Source: JBBSUQ01 sp964389755
GTDB taxonomy: Bacteria > Bacteroidota > Bacteroidia > Flavobacteriales_D > Crocinitomicaceae
Direction: 5' to 3'
Assembly (NCBI GenBank): GCA_964389755.1
Contig: CAYMEW010000038.1
Location: 1-36,670 of the forward strand
DNA: 36,670 nucleotides
Shown here: piece after piece, positions 25,106-33,497 of the stretch
How the letters are laid out: each line of letters starts with the position of its first letter
Position numbering within the stretch: the first letter of the stretch is position 1
Made by a program: the position numbers and the translations under genes
The notes under the pieces: generated by a model
What the model was told of the DNA's origin: nothing
Seen by the model: the letters and a program-made list of their open reading frames with translations, nothing else
Databases searched by the model: none

Positions 25106-26095
25106 ATGAAATTTAAACTGTTTTTAACCTTTACGGGAGCTGCAACGCTGGCATTCGCTGAGCACAGGATCTCGAAAGAGGAATATGTGGAGGCGTGGAG
25201 CGGGACCGCGATCCAGGAAATGGTCAGCCACAAGATCCCCGCAAGCATTACGATCGCACAGGGAATTCTCGAAAGCGGAAGCGGAAACTCGGACCTGGCC
25301 CGAAAGGGAAATAATCACTTTGGTATTAAATGCCATGACTGGGGTGGAGACCGCATGTTCCTTGACGATGACAAAAAGGACGAATGTTTCCGGGTGTATG
25401 CCAAAGCGGAAGAATCCTTCGCGGATCACAGTGTGTTCCTCACCGGCCGATCTCGTTACAATGAACTGTTCACCTTCGATATTACGGATTACAAAGCATG
25501 GGCAAAAGGCCTCAAGGCAGCAGGTTACGCGACCAACCCGAAATACCCGGACCTCTTGATCTCCATTATTGAAGACCTGAAGTTATACGAACTTGACCAG
25601 ATCGGGGATCCGGACCGGCACGCACCGGGCGGATTGCTGGCAAACGAAGACACGAAAACGACGCAGGAAAAAGAAGTCAAAGGCCCGAAAGGACGTAAAG
25701 AAATTACAATGACCTTCCAGCGCGGAAGTTCAAAGACCGTTGGCAATACGCACACCGTAGCCATCCATGAAAACCGCGTTCGTTACGTGGTCGCGAAAAA
25801 GGGAGACACCTTCTACCGCATTGCAGAAGAATTTGACATGGCGCTCTGGCAACTCTACAAGTACAATGATTTTGCGGAAACGAAAGACGTACTCGAAGAG
25901 GGAGATATCGTGTACCTGCAACCCAAAAGACGTCGCGCAAAACAAAAAGGAGCTGTATACAGCGCCAATGAAACACTTTCACTCAAAGAAATCTCACAGA
26001 TCAATGCCATCCGGCTCGAGTCGCTCATGAAAATGAACAATATTGCGAGTACCGGTGCAGTGGTCGAAAAAGGCACTAAGATAATCCTTCGTTGA
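25106..26095 (+). CDS. Exported GH73 N-acetylglucosaminidase with LysM domains
   Basis: 329 residues; start at 25106 gives a signal peptide (MKFKLFLTFTGAATLAFA). Residues about 25-165 are a GH73 (FlgJ/LytD-type) peptidoglycan-cleaving domain: ITIAQGILESGSGNSDLA carries the catalytic Glu, followed by NNHFGIKCHDWGGD, YAKAEESFADHSVFL and a conserved Tyr-containing DYKAWAKGLKAAGYATNP. A polar linker follows, then two LysM peptidoglycan-binding modules: about 225-270 (VAKKGDTFYRIAEEFDM) and 283-329 (YSANETLSLKEISQINAI), the second less canonical. It acts in the periplasm on cell-wall glycan strands, in growth or cell separation. Preceded by paired palindromes and followed by a strong terminator, so it is a single-gene unit. 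Confidence 0.93.
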   Translation: MKFKLFLTFTGAATLAFAEHRISKEEYVEAWSGTAIQEMVSHKIPASITIAQGILESGSGNSDLARKGNNHFGIKCHDWGGDRMFLDDDKKDECFRVYAKAEESFADHSVFLTGRSRYNELFTFDITDYKAWAKGLKAAGYATNPKYPDLLISIIEDLKLYELDQIGDPDRHAPGGLLANEDTKTTQEKEVKGPKGRKEITMTFQRGSSKTVGNTHTVAIHENRVRYVVAKKGDTFYRIAEEFDMALWQLYKYNDFAETKDVLEEGDIVYLQPKRRRAKQKGAVYSANETLSLKEISQINAIRLESLMKMNNIASTGAVVEKGTKIILR

Positions 26096-26133
26096 TGCGT
26101 TGACGAATGGTTTTTTAGTTTGTTGTTGTTTGT

Positions 26134-26164
26134 AAGGTTGTCCGTAATGCGGGCAACCTTTTTT
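26134..26164 (+). terminator. Intrinsic terminator of the GH73 gene
   Basis: AAGGTTGTCCG (26134-26144) pairs with CGGGCAACCTT (26150-26160), with one T-G pair, and is followed by TTTT. A strong hairpin. Confidence 0.9.
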
Positions 26165-26265
26165 GTAGGAATACAAGTTTTACCTTTCGCTATGCGTTGG
26201 ATTAACAATCATTTAGAAGGGTTAAAAAATATTTGAGAATCTTAGGTAATATTCACTCTTTTCGT

Positions 26266-26273
26266 TAAGTTTG
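26266..26273 (+). promoter_or_regulatory. Bacteroidota -7 box for the helical-repeat gene
   Basis: TAAGTTTG matches TAnnTTTG exactly, 21 bases before ATG 26295. A TTG occurs at 26233-26235 but is further away than the usual 17-23 bases. Confidence 0.5.
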
Positions 26274-26294
26274 GAGGGAAAAAATTAGGGAACT

Positions 26295-27836
26295 ATGAAG
26301 CCGTCCACGGAATTATTCAAACTCATCCGTTCGCTGTCGAAGTCGGAGAAACGATTCTTTAAGCTGTCATCGGCTCTCCAGTCCGGTGAGAAAAATTACC
26401 TGAAGATCTTCGATGTCATTGAAAAGCAATCCGAATACGACGAGGAAGAACTCAAACGTACTTTCCGCGGCGAACGCTTCATCAAACACCTTCCTTCGGA
26501 AAAAAATCACCTCTATAAATTGATTCTCAAAAGCCTGCGTGCGTATCACAGTGATCAAACGGTTGGCGGACTCCTCAAACAGGAGATCAAGAATGTTGAG
26601 ATCCTCTACGACAAAGCGCTTTTCAAGGAATGTGAGAAATTCGTAAAACGCGCCAAGCAAACGGCCCGCGAATACGAACGCTTCTATTACTGGTTTGAAC
26701 TCATTTCCTGGGAAAAGAAGTTGCTCGAAGAAGCGTATGAAGCCGGCGAATTCAATACGAATCTCGATGAGCTCGTGGCCGAAGAGGAACTGGTCATTTC
26801 CAAACTCCGGAACCTCGCCGAATACACGGTGATCTACTCGAAGATAAACCTGATCTTCCGGAGTGGTGGTTTCACGCGTAACGAGACCGAAAGAAGCCAG
26901 GTGGAAGAAATTGCAAACTACCACCTGATAAAAGGGAAAAATACCGCGATCTCCACAACGGCAGCTTCGATGTGTTACTATATCAAAGGACTCTGTGCAG
27001 CGACCAATCGCGAATTTGCCGACAGTTTCCAGTTTTTCAACCGCACCAAAGAGATCCTCGACAACAATCCGAATATTAAGATCGAATCCGCGCAACGCTA
27101 TGTGCTGACATTGTCGCACCTGCTGCGCTGCTACATTGAAGACAAAGACTTTAAGAATGCCGAACGGACGCTTACCGATCTGCGCGGTCTTGAAAATCAA
27201 AAGGGCTTTACCTCGATCGATATCAGCCTGAAGATCTTCACGCTGTCTTATAACCTCGAACTCTCGCTGTTACAGGCACGTGGAGAATTTGACAGGGCGG
27301 TAAAACTGATTGCACAGATCGAGGAACTTTTGCAGGAGTATGGTGATAAGATCAGTAAAGAGCAGATCATCCAGTTTCATTACAATTTTGCCTATTCGTA
27401 CTTCGGTGCGCAGGAATACAAAAAGGCCCTGCATCACATCAATGAAGTGCTCAACGATAACGAACAGAACCTCCGGCAGGATATCTATAGCTTCGCGCGC
27501 CTGCTCAACCTGTTGATTCACTTCGAACTCGGAAACCTCGATTTCATGGACTACGTGATCAAATCCACGAATCGTTATCTCAACAAGCAGGAAAAGGATT
27601 ACCGCATTGAGAATATCTTCATTAAGAATATTCGTAAACTTTCAAAGATCGTCAATAACTACGAACGGATTCAGATCTTTGAGAGTATGAAGGAAGAGAT
27701 TGACGAATTGCTGAAAGATCACTCCGAACGGGTAATCATGGAATACTTTAACGTATCGGCATGGATCGAAAGTAACCTTTCGCGGATCTCACTCTCCGAA
27801 GCAGTACATAAACAGTTAAAAGAGCACGGCGCCTGA
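26295..27836 (+). CDS. Large cytoplasmic helical (TPR-like) protein conserved in Bacteroidota
   Basis: 513 residues, no signal peptide or membrane helix. It is predicted almost entirely helical, with a pattern of paired amphipathic helices like tetratricopeptide or HEAT-type repeats, clearest at about 320-480 (AQEYKKALHHINEVLNDNEQ and similar). The N-terminus (MKPSTELFKLIRSLSKSEKR) is the hallmark of a family I have seen only as 'hypothetical' in Bacteroidota. Such solenoids usually serve as protein-interaction scaffolds. No catalytic motif. Its 3' end overlaps the OmpP1-like gene on the other strand by 21 bases. Function unknown. Confidence 0.8.
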   Translation: MKPSTELFKLIRSLSKSEKRFFKLSSALQSGEKNYLKIFDVIEKQSEYDEEELKRTFRGERFIKHLPSEKNHLYKLILKSLRAYHSDQTVGGLLKQEIKNVEILYDKALFKECEKFVKRAKQTAREYERFYYWFELISWEKKLLEEAYEAGEFNTNLDELVAEEELVISKLRNLAEYTVIYSKINLIFRSGGFTRNETERSQVEEIANYHLIKGKNTAISTTAASMCYYIKGLCAATNREFADSFQFFNRTKEILDNNPNIKIESAQRYVLTLSHLLRCYIEDKDFKNAERTLTDLRGLENQKGFTSIDISLKIFTLSYNLELSLLQARGEFDRAVKLIAQIEELLQEYGDKISKEQIIQFHYNFAYSYFGAQEYKKALHHINEVLNDNEQNLRQDIYSFARLLNLLIHFELGNLDFMDYVIKSTNRYLNKQEKDYRIENIFIKNIRKLSKIVNNYERIQIFESMKEEIDELLKDHSERVIMEYFNVSAWIESNLSRISLSEAVHKQLKEHGA

Positions 27837-29276
27837 AAGCGCGAAAGAATTCACGACCGTTTTAATACGTGTTGTACTTTCCGGGAATGCACGGTAATTG
27901 CGTTCGTAAGTCATGTATTTATAAGCCAGGTCAATGACAAAATTCGCCGTTTTAAACCCGATACCTGCCGAATAGATCTGCTGATTGCCCAGTTCAGCCT
28001 GTACTTCCGACTTAAAAGCCGGTGGGTAAAGCGCATAACCGCCGCGTAAGAACAGGTTACTGGTTAAGAGGAGTTCACCTCCAACGCGCAGGTTCAGCGC
28101 CGGCTGGAATACAGATTTGGCTGTCGCATTTTCCGGCTTGAAGTCATAATAAGCATTTCCGTCTTTCGAAGTTCCCCTGAAAAAGGCCCAGCGATAGTTC
28201 ACATACTCCAGGTCAACGTTTACGCAGCCTTTCAAACCGAATACATACGCGATGCTTCCCACGAAGCGGGTAGGGGTCCGAACCTTATACACGTACTGCG
28301 CCGAAGGTTTCAGATTCTCGGCAAGTCGATAAGTCGTATCCTGGAAATAACCGTTCATATCAGCCGACCAGGTATCGGTCATTTCGGCAAAGGTCGGTGA
28401 GTGGACGGCAAGTCCGAGTCGTAGTGCTTCCGTGGGAAGGTAAATCACCCCGATCTTTAAATTGGCGCCGTTCCCTTTTGTTTTAAGGTTGTATGCGTAA
28501 TCAAAGGAACGCAGATCGGTACCGACCGTATCGGTCAGGGTTTCTTTGTGCAGGTATTTCTCGGTATAATTAAAGGAACGCAGCCCCAGGTTCACTCCGA
28601 GGTACAATTTGTTCAGGTAATTGGCGCTGTATGAAAAATACCACTCGTTGATTCCGCCTTTCTGCTCGATGTCGCGATCGTGTAACATGTCGCCCTGTGT
28701 CAGCAGGGAATAATAGGTGGAACTTTGATCGTCGTAATTGATCAGGTAGGTCTCCCAGGCCAGCGAGGTGCTAAAGGGATACTGAAAAGCCAGGTTCTCC
28801 GGCGTCACACCCGCTCCCTGTGCCGTAAAACCGTCCAGTAGCGAGTTGTACAGACGTCCCTGGTAATGCGTATTCTGGGTGTAATTATCAATGCGGTTAT
28901 AGCCGATTCCAAGTTGGGAATATAAAAAACCGCGGTTTTCCTCGGATTTATCATTTACCAGCACCAATCCCAGGTTGCCCATTTTAAACGGAGTCTTTGT
29001 GGCGTCTGTCGTGGTCCCGTTAAAGTCGGAACTGTTCTTGACGTGACTGATATTGATCCCTGCCCCGAATTGAGAAGCGGAGAAACGCCCGAAACCGGCC
29101 GGATTTATTTGGCTGCATCCGAAATTCGCGCCAAGCGCTCCAAAGGAACCGGCCATGGACTCAAAGCGGGCATCCCCCTGGAAAGTGGATTTTGAAAATC
29201 TAAACAGGTCGTTTTCATTTTGACCCAGGACAAGGAAAGGGAAACTGCAGAGAACGCAGTAAAGTATTTTTTTCAT
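27816..29276 (-). CDS. OmpP1/FadL-type outer-membrane beta-barrel protein
   Basis: 486 residues, with a signal peptide ending VLGQ near 20. The mature N-terminus DLFRFSKSTFQGDARFESMAGSFGALGANFGCSQINPAGFGRF is the FadL/OmpP1 signature seen in Bacteroidota: a conserved 'RxxxMGGAFGALG..xxxNPAG' plug-like segment. The remainder is rich in alternating aromatic strands, ending in a C-terminal aromatic strand (VVNSFALSGAVLF) as is usual for barrel proteins. FadL relatives admit long-chain fatty acids or hydrocarbons across the outer membrane. The upstream lipoprotein gene is 27 bases away on the same strand, so they are probably co-transcribed. It overlaps the convergent helical-repeat gene by 21 bases. 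Substrate is unknown. Confidence 0.88.
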   Translation of the reverse strand: MKKILYCVLCSFPFLVLGQNENDLFRFSKSTFQGDARFESMAGSFGALGANFGCSQINPAGFGRFSASQFGAGINISHVKNSSDFNGTTTDATKTPFKMGNLGLVLVNDKSEENRGFLYSQLGIGYNRIDNYTQNTHYQGRLYNSLLDGFTAQGAGVTPENLAFQYPFSTSLAWETYLINYDDQSSTYYSLLTQGDMLHDRDIEQKGGINEWYFSYSANYLNKLYLGVNLGLRSFNYTEKYLHKETLTDTVGTDLRSFDYAYNLKTKGNGANLKIGVIYLPTEALRLGLAVHSPTFAEMTDTWSADMNGYFQDTTYRLAENLKPSAQYVYKVRTPTRFVGSIAYVFGLKGCVNVDLEYVNYRWAFFRGTSKDGNAYYDFKPENATAKSVFQPALNLRVGGELLLTSNLFLRGGYALYPPAFKSEVQAELGNQQIYSAGIGFKTANFVIDLAYKYMTYERNYRAFPESTTRIKTVVNSFALSGAVLF

Positions 29277-29303
29277 GAATGATCTGCAAACGGTCTGTGC
29301 TTA

Positions 29304-30524
29304 TTAACGTCTTCCGCCGGTATTTGTTCGTGTTCCTCCTCCGGAAGACCCTCCGGAGCGTCCGCCCGAACTTCCACCGGTATTGATGCTACCTCCCGAA
29401 CGTCCGCCTGAACTAGGAACGGAAATGCGTCCGCCGGATCCGCCGCGATTACCGGAATTGATGTTGATCGAACGGTTTCCACCGGAAGAACGGTTGATCG
29501 TACCGTTGTTAGACGGCTGCGTACGGGTATTGATCTGTCGTCCCGAAGAACGGGAAGGCTGGAATGTCGGTCGCTCGGAAGAACCTGAACGAACAGTCGG
29601 TGTACTCGTGCGCGCCGTTCCGTTGTTAAACCCGGTATTGGCCGGACGACCGACCTGGCGTTCGGAAGTAACCGTGCGTTCACTGGTGCTGATGTCTCGC
29701 GTGCGAACGTTCTCATTTTGTGAGATCGGCATACGCGATCCGGCAAGTGATTTGGAATTTACCGGTTTCCCTGTGGTCGTCCCCGGTTTACCTCCGTTCG
29801 GTGCGGTAGGGGAGTTTAACGCTCCGGAAGAATACCCGCGACGGTTGCTTACATCCGAATAACCGGCAGTTGTCCCGCGATGTCCGTTGTATACCGGTCC
29901 GCTGGTATAAGATCCGTTACCACCGTAGCCGTTACTACCATAACCGTTGCCACCGTAGCCATAGCCGCCGTATCCGTAATAAGGATTGTAATAGGGGTTA
30001 TAATACGGGTTGTACGCTGAATAAGGTCCGTACATATACGGAGAGTAACCGTAAGGAGAATACGGATATGAATACCATGGATTGTACGGGTTGTAATACG
30101 AAGGATAATTACCGAACATCGGGTCGTAGAACGGATTGTAATAACCGTTGTTAAACATACCGTGACCCATCGGGTTGTAAGCGTAACCGAAATAAGTCGA
30201 AGTCATCGGAGAATAACCGGTGTACATACCACCCATAAAATAGATGTTGGAAAAAGGACTTCCGAACCAGTTTGCGCGCTGATCGAAGCGGTCTCGCGGA
30301 GAATTCCCGTTATAGTACGTGGAAGTAACGCCACGACGTTTGTTCGCCTTGTAACGGTAGGTCGAGTAAGAAGTCGGGTCCGTTAAAGATTCGCCCACCG
30401 GAACAGCCGTGCTCTTCATGACGTAAACGTCGTCATCCGCAAGCGGACGCGAAGAATAACAGGAACTCAGCACGAGGGCAAGTCCGGTTAATGAAGCGAT
30501 ATATGTGAATGTTTTTCGTACCAT
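29304..30524 (-). CDS. Tyr/Asn/Pro/Gly-rich low-complexity lipoprotein
   Basis: 406 residues. Lipoprotein signal FTYIASLTGLALVLSSC with lipobox LSSC; Cys at 22. Residues about 60-85 are ordinary, then about 85-215 form a low-complexity tract of YNP/YGG units (NPYYNPYYNPYYGYGGYG and alike), and 215-406 is a Ser/Gly/Arg/Thr-rich disordered tail with many SGG and SSGG units. Strongly biased composition, no catalytic motif. The Tyr-rich tract resembles prion-like, adhesive or mussel-foot-like sequences and could assemble at the surface through aromatic stacking or Tyr cross-linking. It is likely co-transcribed with the OmpP1-like gene 27 bases downstream. Lipidation is firm; the role is inference. 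Confidence 0.8.
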   Translation of the reverse strand: MVRKTFTYIASLTGLALVLSSCYSSRPLADDDVYVMKSTAVPVGESLTDPTSYSTYRYKANKRRGVTSTYYNGNSPRDRFDQRANWFGSPFSNIYFMGGMYTGYSPMTSTYFGYAYNPMGHGMFNNGYYNPFYDPMFGNYPSYYNPYNPWYSYPYSPYGYSPYMYGPYSAYNPYYNPYYNPYYGYGGYGYGGNGYGSNGYGGNGSYTSGPVYNGHRGTTAGYSDVSNRRGYSSGALNSPTAPNGGKPGTTTGKPVNSKSLAGSRMPISQNENVRTRDISTSERTVTSERQVGRPANTGFNNGTARTSTPTVRSGSSERPTFQPSRSSGRQINTRTQPSNNGTINRSSGGNRSININSGNRGGSGGRISVPSSGGRSGGSINTGGSSGGRSGGSSGGGTRTNTGGRR

Positions 30525-30577
30525 GATAAAATCAGTTGCTTGTTGTCGAATTACATTTAAAAATAAGGTTTAATTTC

Positions 30578-30585
30578 TATTTTTG
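30578..30585 (+). promoter_or_regulatory. Bacteroidota -7 box for proS
   Basis: TATTTTTG matches TAnnTTTG exactly, 36 bases before the proS ATG at 30622. No clear -33 TTG at the normal distance. Confidence 0.5.
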
Positions 30586-30621
30586 CAAAGATTTAACTAA
30601 AATTTATCTTTTCAAACACGT

Positions 30622-32100
30622 ATGGCGCAAAAATACACAAGCAGGAGCGAAGACTATTCCAAATGGTATAATGAACTGGTTGCCCGGGCTGACCTGGCCG
30701 AAAATTCCGGCGTACGGGGATGCATGGTGATCAAACCCTACGGATATGCGATCTGGGAGAAGATCCAGGCGCAACTCGATAAAATGTTCAAGGAAACAGG
30801 TCACCAAAACGCTTATTTCCCGCTCTTTGTGCCTAAAAGCCTCTTCGAAGCGGAAGAAAAGAACGCGGAAGGATTCGCCAAAGAATGCGCCGTGGTCACA
30901 CACTACCGCCTGAAAACAGACCCGGATAACAAGTCCAGACTCATCGTGGACCCGGAAGCAAAACTCGAGGAAGAACTCATCGTGCGTCCGACCAGTGAAG
31001 CAATCATCTGGAATACCTATAAAAACTGGATTCAGTCCTACCGCGACCTGCCAATCCTCGTGAACCAGTGGGCCAACGTTGTGCGCTGGGAAATGCGTAC
31101 GCGCCTTTTTCTACGGACAGCCGAATTCCTCTGGCAGGAAGGTCATACCGCTCATGCGACCAAAGAAGAAGCGATCGAAGAAGCGGAACGCATGCTTGAA
31201 GTATACGCAACCTTTGCCGAAAACTTCATGGCCATGCCGGTTATCCGTGGACGTAAATCTGAAAGTGAACGTTTCGCAGGGGCAGAAGATACCTATTGCA
31301 TCGAAGCCATGATGCAGGACGGAAAAGCACTCCAGGCCGGGACCTCTCACTTCCTCGGGCAAAACTTCGCGAAAGCTTTTGATGTACGCTTTGCAGATAA
31401 AAGCGGGCAACTCGACTTCGTGTGGGCAACTTCCTGGGGAGTCTCCACACGACTCATGGGAGCGCTCATTATGACGCATTCGGATGATGAGGGACTCGTT
31501 CTTCCGCCGGCACTCGCACCGATCCAGGTGGTGATCGTCCCGATCTATAAAACGGAGGAAGAACGCCGCGCCATCGGTGATAAAATGGATGAGATTGCCG
31601 CAGAACTGAAGGCAAAAGGCATCAGCGTGAAGATTGACGACGACGACCAGAAACGCCCGGGATGGAAGTTTGCCGAATACGAGGCCAAAGGAGTACCCGT
31701 ACGCCTGGCGATCGGTCCGCGCGACCTGCAAAACGAACAGGCTGAACTTGCGCGACGCGATACTCGCGAGAAAAAAGCGGTTCCTTTCAACGGAATTGCA
31801 ACATACATTGAGAACCTGCTCGACGAAATTCAGCAGAACCTGTATGACCGTTCACTGAAGTTCCGTACCGACAACATGCGCAAAGTGGATTCGTACGATG
31901 AATTCCGCGAACTACTCGAGTCGGAAGGCGGCTTTTTCCTGGCTCACTGGGACGGAACGGCTGAAACCGAAGAAAAGATACAGGAAGAAACAAAAGCGAC
32001 CATCCGCTGTATTCCGCTCGATGCGGAAGAAGAAGAGGGAACCTGCATGTATTCCGGGAAACCCTCCAAACGACGCGTGGTATTCGCAAAAGCTTATTGA
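30622..32100 (+). CDS. proS: Proline-tRNA ligase, archaeal/eukaryote type
   Basis: Charges tRNAPro with proline. 492 residues, the length of the compact archaeal-type (prokaryote type 3) enzyme found in Bacteroidota, Thermus and mycoplasmas, without the INS editing domain of E. coli ProRS. The N-terminus DYSKWYNELVARADLAE, motif 1 region RGCMVIKPYGYAIWEKIQ, motif 2 EMRTRLFLRTAEFLWQEG, GTSHFLGQNFAKAF and motif 3 TSWGVSTRLMGALIM are all clear. An anticodon-binding domain follows (PIQVVIVPI...), then a zinc-binding-like C-terminal domain ending in the conserved Tyr (VVFAKAY). Start at 30622 follows a -7 box. A hypothetical gene begins one base after its stop. Confidence 0.97.
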   Translation: MAQKYTSRSEDYSKWYNELVARADLAENSGVRGCMVIKPYGYAIWEKIQAQLDKMFKETGHQNAYFPLFVPKSLFEAEEKNAEGFAKECAVVTHYRLKTDPDNKSRLIVDPEAKLEEELIVRPTSEAIIWNTYKNWIQSYRDLPILVNQWANVVRWEMRTRLFLRTAEFLWQEGHTAHATKEEAIEEAERMLEVYATFAENFMAMPVIRGRKSESERFAGAEDTYCIEAMMQDGKALQAGTSHFLGQNFAKAFDVRFADKSGQLDFVWATSWGVSTRLMGALIMTHSDDEGLVLPPALAPIQVVIVPIYKTEEERRAIGDKMDEIAAELKAKGISVKIDDDDQKRPGWKFAEYEAKGVPVRLAIGPRDLQNEQAELARRDTREKKAVPFNGIATYIENLLDEIQQNLYDRSLKFRTDNMRKVDSYDEFRELLESEGGFFLAHWDGTAETEEKIQEETKATIRCIPLDAEEEEGTCMYSGKPSKRRVVFAKAY

Positions 32101-32101
32101 T

Positions 32102-32779
32102 ATGGAAGAAAGAGATGCAATCATCGAACTGCTGTCGACGAAGTCGGCTCTGAAGCAGGACGTTTACACCGACACGCGTGCCGTTTTCGAACGGTTCCGG
32201 AAGATTATCCACCGCGAGATCTCCGATATGCGCAGGGAAGTGAAGGATGACCGTGTAAGACTGGATGCGCAGGATAAAGGAGATTTCGAGATCCAGGTAT
32301 TTATCGGGAGTGACGTACTCGTGTTCCAGATGCACACGAACGTGTTCAAACTGCCGGATGAGAACCCGATGTGGAAAATGCCCTACCTCAAACAGGACGA
32401 ACGACGCGGCTACTTCGGGATCATCAACGTCTACGATTTTCTTGCCGATTCGTACATCTTCAACCGCGGGAACGATACCGGTTACCTGATCGGTCGCATG
32501 TTTGTCAACTTCGAAGAACATTTCCTGGTGGAAGGGAAAGGACAGCTTGGCTTTCTGTTTCGCGACCTGGAAAAAGGAGTGCTCTCCGATGATGTTATCC
32601 TGCACATCGTAAGAACAGCTTTCGTACATGCCCTTGAATTCGATCTGTTTACGCCTCCGTACGACATCGTACAGGAAGTGAGCGTGATGCAAATGCAGGC
32701 CCTGAGTTCGTCTCTGCAAATGAAAACAGGCAAACGCCTGGGCTTCAAATTTGAATCGGAACAGGATAAAATATTTTAA
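32102..32779 (+). CDS. Conserved Bacteroidota protein of unknown function coupled to proS
   Basis: 225 residues from ATG 32102, one base after the proS stop, so the two are co-translated in one operon. No signal peptide or transmembrane helix. A helical N-terminus (EERDAIIELLSTKSALKQDVY), then a mixed domain with GDFEIQVFIGSDVLVFQMHT, GYFGIINVYDFLADSYIFN, GYLIGRMFVNFEEHFLVEGKG and a C-terminal helix VSVMQMQALSSSLQMKTGKR. I do not recognise the family. Being bound to proS, it may have a general or translation-related role, but that is guesswork. The tRNA-Glu promoter begins just after its stop. Confidence 0.8.
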   Translation: MEERDAIIELLSTKSALKQDVYTDTRAVFERFRKIIHREISDMRREVKDDRVRLDAQDKGDFEIQVFIGSDVLVFQMHTNVFKLPDENPMWKMPYLKQDERRGYFGIINVYDFLADSYIFNRGNDTGYLIGRMFVNFEEHFLVEGKGQLGFLFRDLEKGVLSDDVILHIVRTAFVHALEFDLFTPPYDIVQEVSVMQMQALSSSLQMKTGKRLGFKFESEQDKIF

Positions 32780-32798
32780 AAAAAATCCGGTCAGAAGT

Positions 32799-32828
32799 TT
32801 GCTGTTACCGTTTTTCAATTTATATTTG
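32799..32828 (+). promoter_or_regulatory. Full Bacteroidota promoter for tRNA-Glu
   Basis: TTG (32799-32801), 19 bases, then TATATTTG (32821-32828): the clearest TTG-N19-TAnnTTTG promoter in the window. It lies 32 bases before the first base of the tRNA and probably drives the tRNA-Glu pair and rpsT. Confidence 0.8.
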
Positions 32829-32860
32829 CACTCCCAAATTCAAGCGGGACATTGAAATAC

Positions 32861-32935
32861 GGCCCATTCGTCTAGTGGTCAGGACGCCAGGTTTTCATCC
32901 TGGAAACAGGAGTTCGATTCTCCTATGGGCTGCCA
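32861..32935 (+). tRNA. tRNA-Glu (UUC)
   Basis: Complete cloverleaf with encoded CCA (32933-32935). Acceptor arm GGCCCAT pairs with ATGGGCT (with a G-U first pair); anticodon stem CCAGG/CCTGG with loop TTTTCAT and anticodon TTC at 32894-32896; T arm CAGGAGTTCGATTCTCC. G discriminator. Delivers Glu to GAA/GAG codons and also supplies Glu-tRNA for tetrapyrrole synthesis. Confidence 0.98.
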
Positions 32936-32961
32936 ATTTAAAACCGTTAAAGGGTTAAGTT

Positions 32962-33133
32962 GGCCCATTCGTCTAGTGGTCAGGACGCCAGGTTTTCATC
33001 CTGGAAACAGGAGTTCNNNNNNNNNNNNNNNNNNNNNNNNNNNNNNNNNNNNNNNNNNNNNNNNNNNNNNNNNNNNNNNNNNNNNNNNNNNNNNNNNNNN
33101 NNNNNNNNNNNNNNNNGATTCTCCTATGGGCTG
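32962..33133 (+). tRNA. Second tRNA-Glu (UUC), interrupted by an assembly gap
   Basis: The first 55 bases (32962-33016) are identical to the first tRNA, including anticodon TTC, and stop at GAGTTC in the T arm. After 100 N the sequence resumes with GATTCTCCTATGGGCTG (33117-33133), which would complete the same tRNA exactly. Here the encoded CCA is missing (CAG follows), unlike the first copy. Either one tRNA is split by an inserted placeholder, or the gap hides further tandem copies. Confidence 0.75.
33017..33116. other. Assembly gap (100 N)
   Basis: Exactly 100 N, the usual placeholder for a gap of unknown length, placed inside a repeated tRNA. Confidence 1.
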
Positions 33134-33170
33134 CAGAAATTTTTTGAATAATCTTTAAACAAAGAACAAA

Positions 33171-33422
33171 ATGGCGAATCATAAGTCAGCTATCAAACGA
33201 GTACGTTCAAACGAGTCTAAAAGACTGCGTAACAAATACCAGCATAAAACAGCACGTAATGCCGTTCGCAAACTGCGCGCTGCAAAAGACAAAAAAGAAG
33301 CTCAGGAGCTTTATCCTTCAGTAGCTTCCATGCTGGACAAACTCGCAAAGCGAAACATCATCCACAAAAATAAAGCTGCAAACATCAAATCAGGTCTGCA
33401 GGTGGCGATCAACAAACTCTAA
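33171..33422 (+). CDS. rpsT: Small ribosomal subunit protein S20
   Basis: 83 residues of bacterial ribosomal protein bS20, which binds 16S rRNA early in 30S assembly. The start MANHKSAIKRVRSNESKRLR and the central RKLRAAKDKKEA are typical; the protein is very basic (many Lys and Arg) and all helical. C-terminal IHKNKAANIKSGLQ is conserved. It lies 37 bases after the second tRNA-Glu and is followed by a strong terminator, so tRNA-Glu and rpsT may be one transcript. Confident. Confidence 0.97.
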   Translation: MANHKSAIKRVRSNESKRLRNKYQHKTARNAVRKLRAAKDKKEAQELYPSVASMLDKLAKRNIIHKNKAANIKSGLQVAINKL

Positions 33423-33446
33423 TTCGATCGTAAAAGAATTTCGGAA

Positions 33447-33469
33447 GGGGCATACGTGCCCCTTTTTTT
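33447..33469 (+). terminator. Intrinsic terminator of rpsT
   Basis: GGGGCA (33447-33452) and TGCCCC (33457-33462) flank a TACG loop and are followed by seven T. Textbook form. Confidence 0.92.
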
Positions 33470-33497
33470 ATACTTTTACTTTCCGCAAGCTACCCGT

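Noticed and set aside
26367..27200. 277-residue minus-strand frame inside the helical-repeat gene
   Set aside because: The plus-strand frame has a -7 box, consistent composition and family resemblance; the antisense frame shows none.
31787..32818. 343-residue minus-strand frame opposite the gene at 32102 and the end of proS
   Set aside because: It is antisense to two well-supported coding genes and its composition (many His, Arg, Phe) is typical of a shadow frame.
32925..33182. Frames running across the 100 N gap
   Set aside because: The unknown bases keep the frame artificially open and the flanks are tRNA.
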